Both the position numbers and the translations under genes were made by a program. Positions 27,263-36,505 of a DNA stretch of 64,000 nucleotides are shown in pieces. Location of the stretch: NCBI RefSeq assembly GCF_001758785.1, contig NZ_LROM01000090.1, positions 124,001 to 188,000 on the forward strand, written 5' to 3'. The DNA comes from Duganella phyllosphaerae. Its GTDB lineage: Bacteria > Pseudomonadota > Gammaproteobacteria > Burkholderiales > Burkholderiaceae_D. The number at the start of each line of letters is the position of its first letter. Position 1 is the stretch's first letter. Under the pieces are notes generated by a model that was given only the letters and a program-made list of their open reading frames with translations, did no database searches and was not told where the DNA came from.

Positions 27263-28651
27263 ATGCACCAAGAATCCACGCAGCCAGTGCAGCCCGTGCA
27301 GCCGCACGCTGCGCCCAAGCCGCAGCGCCTGCCGCCCGGCGCCGAGCACCCGTCGCTGCTGGCTGCCATGTTCCGCCCCGGCACGCCGATGCTGTGGGTG
27401 CCGAGCAGCTATTTCGCCATGGCGCTCACGTACATGATGCTCACCAGCGTGACGTCGATCATGTTCAAGAACCTGGGCATGGACAACGGCAAGGCTGCCG
27501 AATACGCGAGCTACCTGATCCTGGCCTACACCATCAAGCCGCTGTTCGCGCCGTTCGTGGAAATGTACCGGACCAAGAAATTCTTCGTGCTGTGCACCCA
27601 GGTGATCGTGGGCGTGGGCTTTGCCGGCGTGGCACTGGCCATGTCGCTGCCCAACTACATGGTGGTGATGGTGTTCCTGTTCGGCCTGCTATCGCTGGTG
27701 GGCGCGACGCAAGACATCGCCTCCGACGGCGTGTACGTCACCTCGCTCGACTCGCGCGCGCAGTCGCTGTTCTGCGGCATCCAGAGCCTGAGCTGGAACG
27801 TCGGCCCCATCGTCGCCTCGGGCGGCATGGTGTACCTGAGCGGCTGGCTGCACACCCATTATTTCGGCCACCCGGCCGGCGAGTTCGGACCGCAGTGGAT
27901 CGAATCGTGGCGCGTGATCTTCTTCATCGTTGCCGCCATCATCATCGTCTCGGCGATCTGGCACGCACGCGTGATGCCGGACGGCGCCAAGGCCGAAAAC
28001 GCCCCGAAGTCGGTCGGCGAAGCCGGTTTCATTTTATGGGATTCGTTCGTCACCTTCTTCCAGAAGCGCGACGTCTGGCTGATGGTGGGCTTTGCCTTCC
28101 TGTTCCGCCTCAGCATCGGCCTGCTGGAAAAGATCGGCCCGTTCTTCATGGTCGATCCGGTCGCCAAGGGCGGCCTCGGCCTGTCGAATGAAATGCTGGG
28201 ACTGGTGTACGGCACGTATGGCCTGATCGCCGTGCTGGTGGGTTCGCTGCTGGGCGGTATTTTCGTCTCGCGCCGGGGTTTGCCAGCCACCCTGTTCATC
28301 CTGTGCTGCGCGGTGAACATTCCGAACGTGACGTTCCTGTTGATGAGCATGTACCAGCCGGAGAGCCTGTGGGTGATCAGCGCCGGCGTGGCGATCGAGA
28401 AATTCTTCTACGGCTTCGGCTCGGTGGGCTTCATGATCTACCTGATGCAGCAATTGGCGCCGGGCAAGTACAGCACCACCCACTATGCATTCGGCACCGG
28501 CCTGATGGGCTTGTGCATGATGGTGACCGGCGTGGTCAGCGGCCACCTGCAACAGGCGCTCGGCTACGTGCACTACTTCTGGCTGGTGATGGCGGCGACC
28601 ATTCCGTCATTTTTGGTGACGTGGTTTGCGCCGTTCCATCACAAGGACTGA
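27263..28651 (+). CDS. AmpG-like MFS permease
   Basis: 462 residues with about 12 hydrophobic helices after a Pro/Gln-rich cytoplasmic N-terminus. Features of the PAT/AmpG group are visible: DVWLMVGFAFLFRLSIGLLEKIGPFFM, GATQDIASDGVYV and YLILAYTIKPLFAPFVEMYR (landmarks). AmpG imports muropeptides, but members beside glycosidases often carry oligosaccharides; here the neighbour is a GH1 beta-glucosidase, so a sugar substrate is plausible. GAGGA lies 8 nt upstream of ATG 27263. Its last 13 nt overlap an opposing small gene. Confidence 0.86.
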   Translation: MHQESTQPVQPVQPHAAPKPQRLPPGAEHPSLLAAMFRPGTPMLWVPSSYFAMALTYMMLTSVTSIMFKNLGMDNGKAAEYASYLILAYTIKPLFAPFVEMYRTKKFFVLCTQVIVGVGFAGVALAMSLPNYMVVMVFLFGLLSLVGATQDIASDGVYVTSLDSRAQSLFCGIQSLSWNVGPIVASGGMVYLSGWLHTHYFGHPAGEFGPQWIESWRVIFFIVAAIIIVSAIWHARVMPDGAKAENAPKSVGEAGFILWDSFVTFFQKRDVWLMVGFAFLFRLSIGLLEKIGPFFMVDPVAKGGLGLSNEMLGLVYGTYGLIAVLVGSLLGGIFVSRRGLPATLFILCCAVNIPNVTFLLMSMYQPESLWVISAGVAIEKFFYGFGSVGFMIYLMQQLAPGKYSTTHYAFGTGLMGLCMMVTGVVSGHLQQALGYVHYFWLVMAATIPSFLVTWFAPFHHKD

Positions 28652-28881
28652 ACTGCCTGCAAGTCTTCAGCGCGGACCTGGCGCTCGGGGCCCAGCACGC
28701 GGGCGATCACCTGCGGGTTGAGCCCGATGTTTTGCAGCAGTTCCACCGCGCCCGGGGTGCCGATGTCGCGCTGCACCTGCAGGGCCTGGCGCACGATGAA
28801 GTCGAAGGAATGCCAGCCTGCGGTTTCCGATGTTTGCGACGTTTGCGGCTGTCGTTGCCGTCTGTCGAGCTCGGGTGTCAT
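28639..28881 (-). CDS. Small hypothetical protein
   Basis: 80 residues. Start ATG 28881 has a good AGGAG 8 nt upstream, which is the main support. The N-terminal 25 residues are Gln/Arg/Thr-rich; the remainder (FDFIVRQALQVQRDIGTPGAVELLQNIGLNPQVIARVLGPERQVR) looks like a small helical bundle with a loose HTH flavour. No family recognised. Its 3' end overlaps the MFS gene end by 13 nt antisense. Confidence 0.65.
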   Translation of the reverse strand: MTPELDRRQRQPQTSQTSETAGWHSFDFIVRQALQVQRDIGTPGAVELLQNIGLNPQVIARVLGPERQVRAEDLQAVQSL

Positions 28882-28957
28882 GGCGCTCTCCTGTTTCAGA
28901 AGGCTCCAGCTTAGCGCAAGCGGCAGGGTCTTGCACGCCTGACACTACCGTGCGGAC

Positions 28958-29758
28958 TTACTTGCATCCCGCATCTGGCGTGGCCGGGCGTTCGGCGCCT
29001 GGCACCGCCGCACCGTTTTTTGCCCCCAGCCGCTGCAACTCGCCCGAGCGCACCATCTGCTCGAGCAGGGCGTTGTATTGCCGCCGCGCACCGGCAAAAG
29101 CGGCCGTGCGCGGGAACGCCAGGTAGCTGTCGATGGTGCCAATGTCGGGACACAAGGCAGTCAGCTTGTCAGCCAGGCCCAGCGCACGGACCAGATTTTC
29201 GGTATGCGGCCTGTTGCCCGCGAACAGGTCCACCCGGCCTACCGCCAGCATCTGCAAGCCATTCTCCACCTGCGCCACTTCGCTCAGCTCGAACCTCGGG
29301 CGCGCCGCATCGAAGGCGTTGCCGTAATACCAGCCACGCACCGCGGCCACCCGCTTGCCGGCCAGGCTGGCGTACTCGCCGTGCCACGTCACGCCACCCT
29401 GGCGCCTGGCATAAAACACCAGGCGGTCGCGATAAAAAGGCTGGTCGAGGAAGTCGAACCGCTTGAGCCGTTCGGCGGACCGGTAAGGACCGATCAGGAT
29501 ATCGGCCTGGCCCCGCTCGACCATGGCCTGCGCCCGCGGCCATGGATACATCTGGTAGCGGATGGTGTCGCCCGCGCGGGCCGCGAGCGCGTTGAGCACA
29601 TCGACGCCCAAGCCACTCACACGACCTTCGGCATCCTGCTCGAACAGGTAGCGAAAGCTCGCGCCAACGGCCAGCCGCTCCACGGCCAGCGCCGGGAGAA
29701 CGACACCGGCGGCCAGGATCGATGCCAGCAAGCATTTGCTCAACACGGTGACGTGCAT
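28958..29758 (-). CDS. Periplasmic solute-binding protein (amino-acid type)
   Basis: 266 residues with signal peptide (about 1-25, ending ALAVE). PBP type II signature: LAVGASFRYLFEQDAEGRVSGLGVDVLNALAARAG, WPRAQAMVERGQADILIGPYRS, and FYRDRLVFYAR. It lacks an adjacent permease or ATPase, like the binding protein at 16.9 kb. The C-terminal 20 residues are Pro/Ala-rich and end in a lone Cys. Substrate unknown. Confidence 0.8.
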   Translation of the reverse strand: MHVTVLSKCLLASILAAGVVLPALAVERLAVGASFRYLFEQDAEGRVSGLGVDVLNALAARAGDTIRYQMYPWPRAQAMVERGQADILIGPYRSAERLKRFDFLDQPFYRDRLVFYARRQGGVTWHGEYASLAGKRVAAVRGWYYGNAFDAARPRFELSEVAQVENGLQMLAVGRVDLFAGNRPHTENLVRALGLADKLTALCPDIGTIDSYLAFPRTAAFAGARRQYNALLEQMVRSGELQRLGAKNGAAVPGAERPATPDAGCK

Positions 29759-29937
29759 GGGCTCATCTTTCTAGTAAGAAACCCATCGATCTTAGCATGG
29801 CTACCAGGCGGCAGGTGCTTGCGCTGTCTCGGGATTGACCCGCTATTTTTCGGCATCGCACGATTGGAACGAAGCCACCAGATTGATAAAGCTTGAGTAT
29901 GATGAGGGCACAAAACAACAGCATAAGGAAGTGCGCC

Positions 29938-30879
29938 ATGCCTACCCAGAATTCACGGTCCAGCAGCGTCGGTATCGAAGCGGGCCATGATTCGTCGGCG
30001 GCGGACATGGAAGACATCCGCCGCCAGATCGAAGAGCGGCTCAGCCAGGCCCTGCCCGACCATGGCCGGGCCGATCCTCTCACCGGCGCCATGCGCGCCG
30101 CCGCGCTCGGTACCGGCAAGCGCATGCGCCCGTTGCTGCTGATGGTGGTCGCGCGCGACCTCGGCTGCACTTCACCAGCCTTGCTCGATGCCGCCTGCGC
30201 GGTGGAACTGGTACACGCCGCCTCGCTGATCCTCGACGACCTGCCATGCATGGATGACGCCAAGCTGCGCCGTGGCCTGCCCACCGTGCATCGCCAGTTT
30301 GGCGAGCACGTCGCCATCCTGGCCTCGGTCGCCCTGCTCAGCCGCGCCTTCCAGTTGCTGTCGCAGGCGCCCGGCATTCCGGCCCACGTACGCACCCGCC
30401 TGGTCGGCGCACTGGCCGATACCGTGGGCGCGCAAGGGCTGGTGCGGGGCCAGTTCCTCGACCTGCACGGTAACCCGCAGCGCTCGCTCGACGACATCGC
30501 CCGCACCAACGAACTGAAAACCGGCGTGCTGCTGGGCCTGTCCGTGGAAATGGCCGCCCTCATCGCCGAGGCCGACGAACGCGTGCTGCAAGCACTGCGC
30601 GCGTTTGCGCTGTCGGCCGGCCAGGCGTTCCAGATCAAGGACGACCTGCTCGACGACGCCGACGCCGCCATCACCGGCAAGGACGCCGGCCAGGACGCCG
30701 GCAAAGCCACCTTCAACGCCACGCTGGGACGCGAACGCACGGCTGGCCGACTGGCCGACCACCTGCGCGAAGCCGATACCTACCTGAGCGACGCCATCGG
30801 CGGCAAACAGGGCACACGCAGCCTGGTGGGCACGCTGTTCCGCAACGCCAGCCCGCTGGCCGCTGCGCGCGCGTCGTGA
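29938..30879 (+). CDS. crtE: Geranylgeranyl diphosphate synthase
   Basis: 313 residues. First aspartate-rich motif DDLPCMDD (Asp100, Asp101; the DDxxxxD type of bacterial CrtE/IspA) and second motif IKDDLLDDAD, with GKRMRP at the IPP site. It condenses IPP with FPP to give the C20 precursor of phytoene. AAGGA precedes ATG 29938 at 8 nt; earlier in-frame Met codons at 29893 and 29899 lack one. First gene of the crt operon. Downstream genes are linked by 4-nt overlaps, indicating translational coupling. Confidence 0.95.
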   Translation: MPTQNSRSSSVGIEAGHDSSAADMEDIRRQIEERLSQALPDHGRADPLTGAMRAAALGTGKRMRPLLLMVVARDLGCTSPALLDAACAVELVHAASLILDDLPCMDDAKLRRGLPTVHRQFGEHVAILASVALLSRAFQLLSQAPGIPAHVRTRLVGALADTVGAQGLVRGQFLDLHGNPQRSLDDIARTNELKTGVLLGLSVEMAALIAEADERVLQALRAFALSAGQAFQIKDDLLDDADAAITGKDAGQDAGKATFNATLGRERTAGRLADHLREADTYLSDAIGGKQGTRSLVGTLFRNASPLAAARAS

Positions 30880-32285
30880 CCGCCGAGTTACGCGCGCCGC
30901 GCCATTTCGGCGTGGTGGCGCCGGCGTTTCCCAGCCATTTCAGCGCGCTGGCCGCGCTGGCTGGCGAACTGGTAAGGCGTGGCCACCGCGTGACCTTCCT
31001 GCATCGGCCCGATGCGGCTGCCTACCTCGGCTCCCGCAGCGCCCACGCCGCTAACGGCGGCATGGCCCCCAGCCCCGGCATTGGCATAGGCCATGGCGGC
31101 GGTTGCATCGGGGGCGTTATCGTTCCCGGTATCGCCTTCCACGCGCTCGGCGCCGACCGTTTTCCGTCCGGCTCGCTGGAGGCGGCGCTGCGCCGCGCCG
31201 CCAATCCTGGCAGCCCGCTAGGCCTGCGCAAGGTCATCCTCGACATGGCCGCGGCCACCGACATGCTGTGCGAGGAATTACCAAACGCCATCGAGGCATT
31301 GCGCATCGACGCCCTGCTCGGCGACCAGATGGAAGCGGCCGCCGGCCTGGTGGCCGAGGCGCTGCAACTGCCCTTTATCTCGGTGGCGTGCGCGCTGCCC
31401 GTCAACCGCGAGGCAGCCGTGCCGCTGCCGGTAATGCCCTTCGGTTACGACGCCAGCGAACGCGGCCTGCAAATGGTGGCCGGCAGCACCGGTGTATACG
31501 ACTGGATCATGACCCCCCACCGCCGCGCCATCGAACGCCAGGCGCGTCGGCTGGGCTTGTCCGCGCGCGGCGCAATGCACGAGTGCCTGTCGCCGCTGGC
31601 GCAGATCAGCCAGACCATCGCCGGCTTCGACTTTCCGCGCCAGCACCTGCCTGCCAGTTTTCATCACGTGGGGCCACTGCGCTCCAGTGACGGTGCCGGC
31701 ACCCGGGCCACCATCACGCCGCTGCCCGCGTTCGACCCGGACCGGCCGCTGGTGTTCGCCTCGCTGGGTACCTTGCAGGGCCAGCGCTTCGGCGCCTTCC
31801 AGCGCATCGCCCGGGCCTGCCGCGCGCTGGACGTGCAATTGCTGGCAGCCCACTGTGGCGGCCTGTCCGAACACCAGGCCAAAGCCATCGAACACGCCGG
31901 CACGCCAGGCGCCACCACCGTGTGCGCGTTCGCGCCGCAGCGGGCAGCGCTGGTACGCGCCAACGCCGTGGTCACCCATGCCGGCCTCAATACCGTGATG
32001 GATGCGATTGCCACCGGCACGCCGATGCTGGCGCTGCCGATCGCCTTCGACCAGCCCGGCGTGGCCGCGCGCGTGAGCCATGCGGGCATCGGCCGGAAGG
32101 CGTCGGCACGCATCACTGGCGCCAGCGCGCTGGCTGCGCACCTGCGCGCGCTGCTGAACGATCCGTCGTACCAGCGCAGCCTGGCGCCGCTATCGGCCGA
32201 ACTGGCGCAGGCCGGCGGCACTGCGCGCGCGGCCGATATCGTGGAACAGGCCTTGGCGCAAACACCGGCAGGAGCAGCAGCGTGA
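30876..32285 (+). CDS. crtX: Zeaxanthin glucosyltransferase
   Basis: 469 residues from GTG 30876, which overlaps the crtE stop (GTGA). GT1 fold with the UDP-glycosyltransferase signature FAPQRAALVRANAVVTHAGLNTVMDAIATGTPMLALP (landmarks FAPQ, THAGLNT, PIAFDQPGVAAR, about residues 350-405). It adds glucose from UDP-glucose to the hydroxyls of zeaxanthin. Residues about 52-90 form a Gly/Ala-rich low-complexity insertion (GSRSAHAANGGM...GIGHGGGCIGG) unusual for the family. Position between crtE and crtY is the Erwinia order. Confidence 0.93.
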   Translation: MTAELRAPRHFGVVAPAFPSHFSALAALAGELVRRGHRVTFLHRPDAAAYLGSRSAHAANGGMAPSPGIGIGHGGGCIGGVIVPGIAFHALGADRFPSGSLEAALRRAANPGSPLGLRKVILDMAAATDMLCEELPNAIEALRIDALLGDQMEAAAGLVAEALQLPFISVACALPVNREAAVPLPVMPFGYDASERGLQMVAGSTGVYDWIMTPHRRAIERQARRLGLSARGAMHECLSPLAQISQTIAGFDFPRQHLPASFHHVGPLRSSDGAGTRATITPLPAFDPDRPLVFASLGTLQGQRFGAFQRIARACRALDVQLLAAHCGGLSEHQAKAIEHAGTPGATTVCAFAPQRAALVRANAVVTHAGLNTVMDAIATGTPMLALPIAFDQPGVAARVSHAGIGRKASARITGASALAAHLRALLNDPSYQRSLAPLSAELAQAGGTARAADIVEQALAQTPAGAAA

Positions 32286-33526
32286 GCACCAGCCATGACG
32301 ACGCCAGCCGGCGCATGCGCCACGGCACCGGCAACGGCAACGGCGCCGGCACCGGCGCAAAGCCCTACGACCTGGTCCTGGCCGGCGGCGGCCTGGCCAA
32401 TGGCCTGATCGCCTGGCGCCTGCGCACGGCGCGCCCCGAGCTGCGCATCCTGCTGCTGGAACAGGACGCGCAGATCGGCGGCAACCACACCTGGTCGTTC
32501 CACGACAGCGATCTCGATGACGCCCAGCGCGCCTGGATCGCGCCGCTGGTCTCGGCGCGCTGGCCGCGCTACGACGTGATCTTCCCGGAACTCAAGCGCA
32601 CGCTGGCAGGCGGCTACGCCAGCATCGCGTCCGACGATTTCGCCCGCGTGCTCACGCCGGTGTTGGGTGAGTCCTTGCGCACCAACACCACGATTGCCTC
32701 GCTCACGCCCACCACGGTCACCCTGGTCGATGGCACCGTGCTGCACGCTGGCGCCGTCATCGACGGGCGCGGCGCGGCTGCCAGCAGCCGCCTGGCGCTG
32801 GGCTTCCAGACCTTTCTCGGCCAGGAAGTGCAGCTGGCCGCACCGCACGGCTTGACCGCGCCGATCCTGATGGACGCCAGCGTGGCCCAGCAGGGCGGCT
32901 ACCGTTTCGTATACGTGCTGCCGTTCGGGCCGGACCGGCTGCTGATCGAAGACACCCATTACGTCGATGCTCCCGAACGCGACCCCGAGCGCCTGCGCGC
33001 CAACATCGCCGCCTACGCGGCCGCGCGCGGCTGGTCCATCGCCCAAGTGCTGCGCGAGGAACGCGGCGCGCTGCCGATCACGCTGGCGTCCGACCACGAC
33101 GGCTACTGGAACGACCTGCGCGGCCAGCCCAGCGCAGGGCTGCGCGCCGGCCTGTTCCACCCGACTACCGGCTACTCGCTGCCGCACGCGGTACGGCTGG
33201 CCGAATGCATCGCGCAACAACCAGACCTGCGCGCGCCGGCGCTGTTTGCCGCCATCCGCCAGCACGCCACCGGCGAATGGCGCCGCCAGCGCTTTTTCCG
33301 CCTGCTTAACCGCATGCTGTTCCTGGCCGGAGAAGCCGACCACCGCTGGCGCGTGATGCAGCGCTTTTATACGCTGTCCGCCCCGTTGATCGCCCGCTTC
33401 TATGCCGGCCGCCTGACCCTGGGCGACCAGCTGCGCGTGGTCTCCGGCAAGCCGCCGGTGCCGGTGGGCCAGGCCGTGGCAGCCGCACTCAAAACTCAAC
33501 CTCAACAGATCAGGACATCCGCATGA
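32282..33526 (+). CDS. crtY: Lycopene beta-cyclase
   Basis: 414 residues from GTG 32282 (overlaps crtX stop by 4 nt). N-terminal FAD-binding motif DLVLAGGGLANGLIAWRL (about 29-46), HTWSFHD, and the CrtY motifs DGRGAA, LIEDTHYVD and LFHPTTGYSLPHAV. Cyclises both ends of lycopene to beta-carotene at the membrane. The first 26 residues are a non-conserved Gly/Asn-rich leader (GTGNGNGAGTGA). A start further upstream would lie inside crtX and is rejected. Confidence 0.94.
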   Translation: MSTSHDDASRRMRHGTGNGNGAGTGAKPYDLVLAGGGLANGLIAWRLRTARPELRILLLEQDAQIGGNHTWSFHDSDLDDAQRAWIAPLVSARWPRYDVIFPELKRTLAGGYASIASDDFARVLTPVLGESLRTNTTIASLTPTTVTLVDGTVLHAGAVIDGRGAAASSRLALGFQTFLGQEVQLAAPHGLTAPILMDASVAQQGGYRFVYVLPFGPDRLLIEDTHYVDAPERDPERLRANIAAYAAARGWSIAQVLREERGALPITLASDHDGYWNDLRGQPSAGLRAGLFHPTTGYSLPHAVRLAECIAQQPDLRAPALFAAIRQHATGEWRRQRFFRLLNRMLFLAGEADHRWRVMQRFYTLSAPLIARFYAGRLTLGDQLRVVSGKPPVPVGQAVAAALKTQPQQIRTSA

Positions 33527-35022
33527 ACCAAGCAAAACAGGCCGTGGTGATCGGCGCCGGCTTCGGCGGCCTCGCGCTCGCCATCCGCCTGCAGGCGGCC
33601 GGCATCCAGACCACGCTGCTCGAACAGCGCGACAAACCGGGTGGCCGCGCCTACGTGTACCAGGACCAGGGTTTTACCTTCGACGCCGGCCCTACCGTGA
33701 TTACCGATCCGTCGGCACTGGAAGAACTGTTTACGGTCGCCGGCAAGCGCCTGTCCGACTACGTGGAGATGCTGCCGGTGGCGCCGTTCTATCGCCTGTG
33801 CTGGGAAGACGGCAGCCACTTCGACTACGCCAACGACCAGGAAGCGCTGGACCGCCAGATCCACGCGCGCAACCCGGACGACGTGGCCGGCTACCAGCGC
33901 TTTCTGGCCTACTCGAAAGCCGTGTTCGACGAGGGCTATTTGAAACTGGGCGCGGTGCCGTTCCTGTCGTTCCGCGACATGGTGGCGGCCGGCCCGAAAC
34001 TGGCCAAGCTCGAAGCGTGGAAAAGCGTGTACGGCATGGTCTCGCGCTTCATCAAGGACGAGCAGCTGCGCATGGCGTTCTCGTTCCACTCGCTGCTGGT
34101 CGGCGGCAATCCGTTTGCCACCTCTTCGATCTACACGCTGATCCACGCGCTCGAGCGCAAGTGGGGCGTGTGGTTTCCGCGCGGCGGCACCGGCGCCCTG
34201 ATCAACGGCATGGTCAAGCTGTTCGAAGACATCGGCGGCAAGATCGAACTCAATGCCAGGGTGGCAGCGATCGACACGTCCGCCAACCGCGTCACCGGTG
34301 TGCGCCTGGAAGACGGCCGCACCTTTGCCGCGCAAGCGGTGGCGTCCAACGCCGACGTGGTGCACACGTACGGCAAGCTGCTGGGCCAGCACCCGCGCGG
34401 CCCGGCGCAAGCCAAGTCACTGGCCGGCAAGCGCCATTCCAATTCGCTGTTCGTGCTGTACTTCGGCCTGAACCACCACCACAGCCAGCTGCAGCACCAC
34501 ACCGTGTGCTTCGGTCCGCGCTACCAGCCGCTGATCAAGGAAATCTTCAATGGCAAAACACTGGCCGAAGATTTCTCGCTGTACCTGCATGCGCCGTGCG
34601 TGACCGATCCGTCGCTGGCGCCGCCGGGCTGCGGCAGCCACTACGTACTGGCGCCGGTGCCGCACCTGGGCAACGCCGACATCGACTGGGACGTGGAAGG
34701 TCCGCGCTACCGCGACCGCATCCTGGCCTACCTGGAAGAGCGCTACATGCCCGGCCTGCGCAGCCAGCTGGTCACCAGCCGCTTCTTCACGCCATTCGAT
34801 TTCCGCGACCAGCTCAATGCCCACGTGGGTTCGGCCTTCTCGCTCGAACCGATCCTCACCCAAAGCGCATGGTTCCGCCCGCACAACCGCGACGCCGACC
34901 TGGCCAATCTCTACCTGGTCGGCGCCGGCACCCATCCCGGTGCGGGCGTGCCGGGCGTGGTCGGATCGGCCAAGGCCACCGCCGGCCTGATGATCGCGGA
35001 AATGATGGAAGGAGCGCGATGA
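33523..35022 (+). CDS. crtI: Phytoene desaturase
   Basis: 499 residues. N-terminal dinucleotide motif VVIGAGFGGLALAIRLQAAG and the adjacent GGRAYVYQDQGFTFDAGPTVIT of CrtI-type desaturases; C-terminal FAD motif NLYLVGAGTHPGAGVPGVVGSAKAT. It carries out the desaturation steps from phytoene to lycopene. ATG 33523 overlaps the crtY stop (ATGA). No truncation seen. Confidence 0.97.
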   Translation: MNQAKQAVVIGAGFGGLALAIRLQAAGIQTTLLEQRDKPGGRAYVYQDQGFTFDAGPTVITDPSALEELFTVAGKRLSDYVEMLPVAPFYRLCWEDGSHFDYANDQEALDRQIHARNPDDVAGYQRFLAYSKAVFDEGYLKLGAVPFLSFRDMVAAGPKLAKLEAWKSVYGMVSRFIKDEQLRMAFSFHSLLVGGNPFATSSIYTLIHALERKWGVWFPRGGTGALINGMVKLFEDIGGKIELNARVAAIDTSANRVTGVRLEDGRTFAAQAVASNADVVHTYGKLLGQHPRGPAQAKSLAGKRHSNSLFVLYFGLNHHHSQLQHHTVCFGPRYQPLIKEIFNGKTLAEDFSLYLHAPCVTDPSLAPPGCGSHYVLAPVPHLGNADIDWDVEGPRYRDRILAYLEERYMPGLRSQLVTSRFFTPFDFRDQLNAHVGSAFSLEPILTQSAWFRPHNRDADLANLYLVGAGTHPGAGVPGVVGSAKATAGLMIAEMMEGAR

Positions 35023-36014
35023 GCGAAGCCTTGATGGAGCACGCCACCGAGACCATCAAGGTGGGCTCGAAGAGCTTTGCCGCCGCCGCCACGCTGTTCC
35101 CGGCCGACGTGCGGCGCAGCGTGCTGATGCTGTACGCGTGGTGCCGCCATTGCGACGACGTGGTCGATGGCCAGGAGCTCGGTTTTGCGCCGGCGGCCGT
35201 GACGCCCGCTCACGATGCCTACGCCGAACTGGCCACGCTCGAAGAGCAGACCCGGCGCGCCTACGCCGGCGAGCCAATGAAGGAACCGGCGTTTGCCGCG
35301 TTCCAGGAGGTGGCGCTCGGTCATGCAATTGCGCCGCAGTACGCCTACGACCACCTGGCCGGCTTTGCCATGGACGTGCACGACGCGCGCTACGAAACCA
35401 TCGACGACACGCTGCGCTACTGCTACCACGTAGCTGGTGTGGTGGGCCTGATGATGTCCACCATCATGGGCGCCAAGGACGCCGCTGTGCTCGACCGCGC
35501 CTGCGACCTGGGCCTGGCCTTCCAGCTGACCAATATCGCGCGCGACATCGTGGCCGACGCCCAGATCGGCCGCTGCTACCTGCCGGCGGCCTGGCTGCGC
35601 GAGGCGGGCATCCCGCCCTCCGAACTGGCGCTGCCGCAGCACCGCGCGGCGCTGGCCACCGTGGCGGCGCGGCTGGTCGACTATGCGGAACCGTATTACG
35701 ACTCGGCCAACCAGGGCATCGTCGCCCTGCCCTTGCGGTCGGCATGGGCAATCGCCACCGCGCGCAATGTCTATCGGCAGATCGGCGTCGAGGTCAAGGC
35801 GCGTGGCGCGCACGCGTGGGACGCGCGGGTGGGCACATCGAAGGCAGCCAAGCTGTGGCTGCTGGCCAAGGGTGGCGTGAGCGCGCTTACTTCGCGCTGG
35901 CGGAAGATGGACCAGCGTCCTGCTGGCCTGTGGCAGCGCCCTCCGCCGGAACGGCGTCGCGCTGAAGACGGCCTTCGAGCGAGCCGCCGTGCAGGGCCTG
36001 CAGCTGGCGCTTGA
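35019..36014 (+). CDS. crtB: Phytoene synthase
   Basis: 331 residues from ATG 35019 (4-nt overlap with crtI). Both Asp-rich motifs: CRHCDDVVDG and QLTNIARDIVADAQIGRCYLP, the squalene/phytoene synthase signatures. Couples two GGPP to phytoene. The protein is about 25 residues longer than typical: its Arg/Pro-rich tail (QRPAGLWQRPPPERRR...) is read antisense through the last 128 nt of crtZ. Confidence 0.96.
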   Translation: MSEALMEHATETIKVGSKSFAAAATLFPADVRRSVLMLYAWCRHCDDVVDGQELGFAPAAVTPAHDAYAELATLEEQTRRAYAGEPMKEPAFAAFQEVALGHAIAPQYAYDHLAGFAMDVHDARYETIDDTLRYCYHVAGVVGLMMSTIMGAKDAAVLDRACDLGLAFQLTNIARDIVADAQIGRCYLPAAWLREAGIPPSELALPQHRAALATVAARLVDYAEPYYDSANQGIVALPLRSAWAIATARNVYRQIGVEVKARGAHAWDARVGTSKAAKLWLLAKGGVSALTSRWRKMDQRPAGLWQRPPPERRRAEDGLRASRRAGPAAGA

Positions 36015-36468
36015 GGTCGGCCACGGGCGGCGCGTACAGGAAGCCGAACGACACCGCGCCGTGCTTGCCCGGCACCGCGTGGTGCATGCGGTGAGCCTGG
36101 TACAAGCGCTTGAGGTAGCCGCTGCGCGGCGTGTAGGAAAACGGCCAGCGGCGATGCACCAGGCCGTCGTGAGCGATGAAGTACAAGGCGCCGTAGGCAG
36201 TCATGCCGGCGCCGATCCATTGCAGCGGCGCATAGCCTTCGGTGCCGAACCAGATCAGGGCGATCGCCACGCCGGCAAACACCACCGCAAACAAGTCGTT
36301 TTTCTCGAACCAGCCGGTGAGCGGTTCGTGGTGCGACTGGTGCCAGCCCCAGCCGAAACCGTGCATGATGTACTTGTGCGCGACGATGGAAAACAGTTCC
36401 ATGAACACCACGGTCAGCAATACTATGCCCGTATTTAATAACGCATTCGATAACGCATTCGATAACAT
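35887..36468 (-). CDS. crtZ: Beta-carotene 3-hydroxylase
   Basis: 193 residues from ATG 36468, preceded by GGAG at 5 nt; a GTG at 36513 would add 15 residues and lacks support. The four histidine boxes of the non-haem di-iron family are intact: HKYIMHG, HQSHHEP, HDGLVHRR and HRMHHAV, with 3-4 membrane helices. It converts beta-carotene to zeaxanthin. The N-terminus has a short tandem repeat (SNALSNALLN). Convergent with crtB, as in Pantoea/Erwinia clusters, and divergent from the DUF2141 gene (37-nt gap). The C-terminal 40 residues are Ala/Gly-rich and overlap crtB. Confidence 0.95.
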   Translation of the reverse strand: MLSNALSNALLNTGIVLLTVVFMELFSIVAHKYIMHGFGWGWHQSHHEPLTGWFEKNDLFAVVFAGVAIALIWFGTEGYAPLQWIGAGMTAYGALYFIAHDGLVHRRWPFSYTPRSGYLKRLYQAHRMHHAVPGKHGAVSFGFLYAPPVADLKRQLQALHGGSLEGRLQRDAVPAEGAATGQQDAGPSSASAK

Positions 36469-36505
36469 CGCCGCTCCAACCCACTGTTCACACAAAGGAA
36501 ACACT

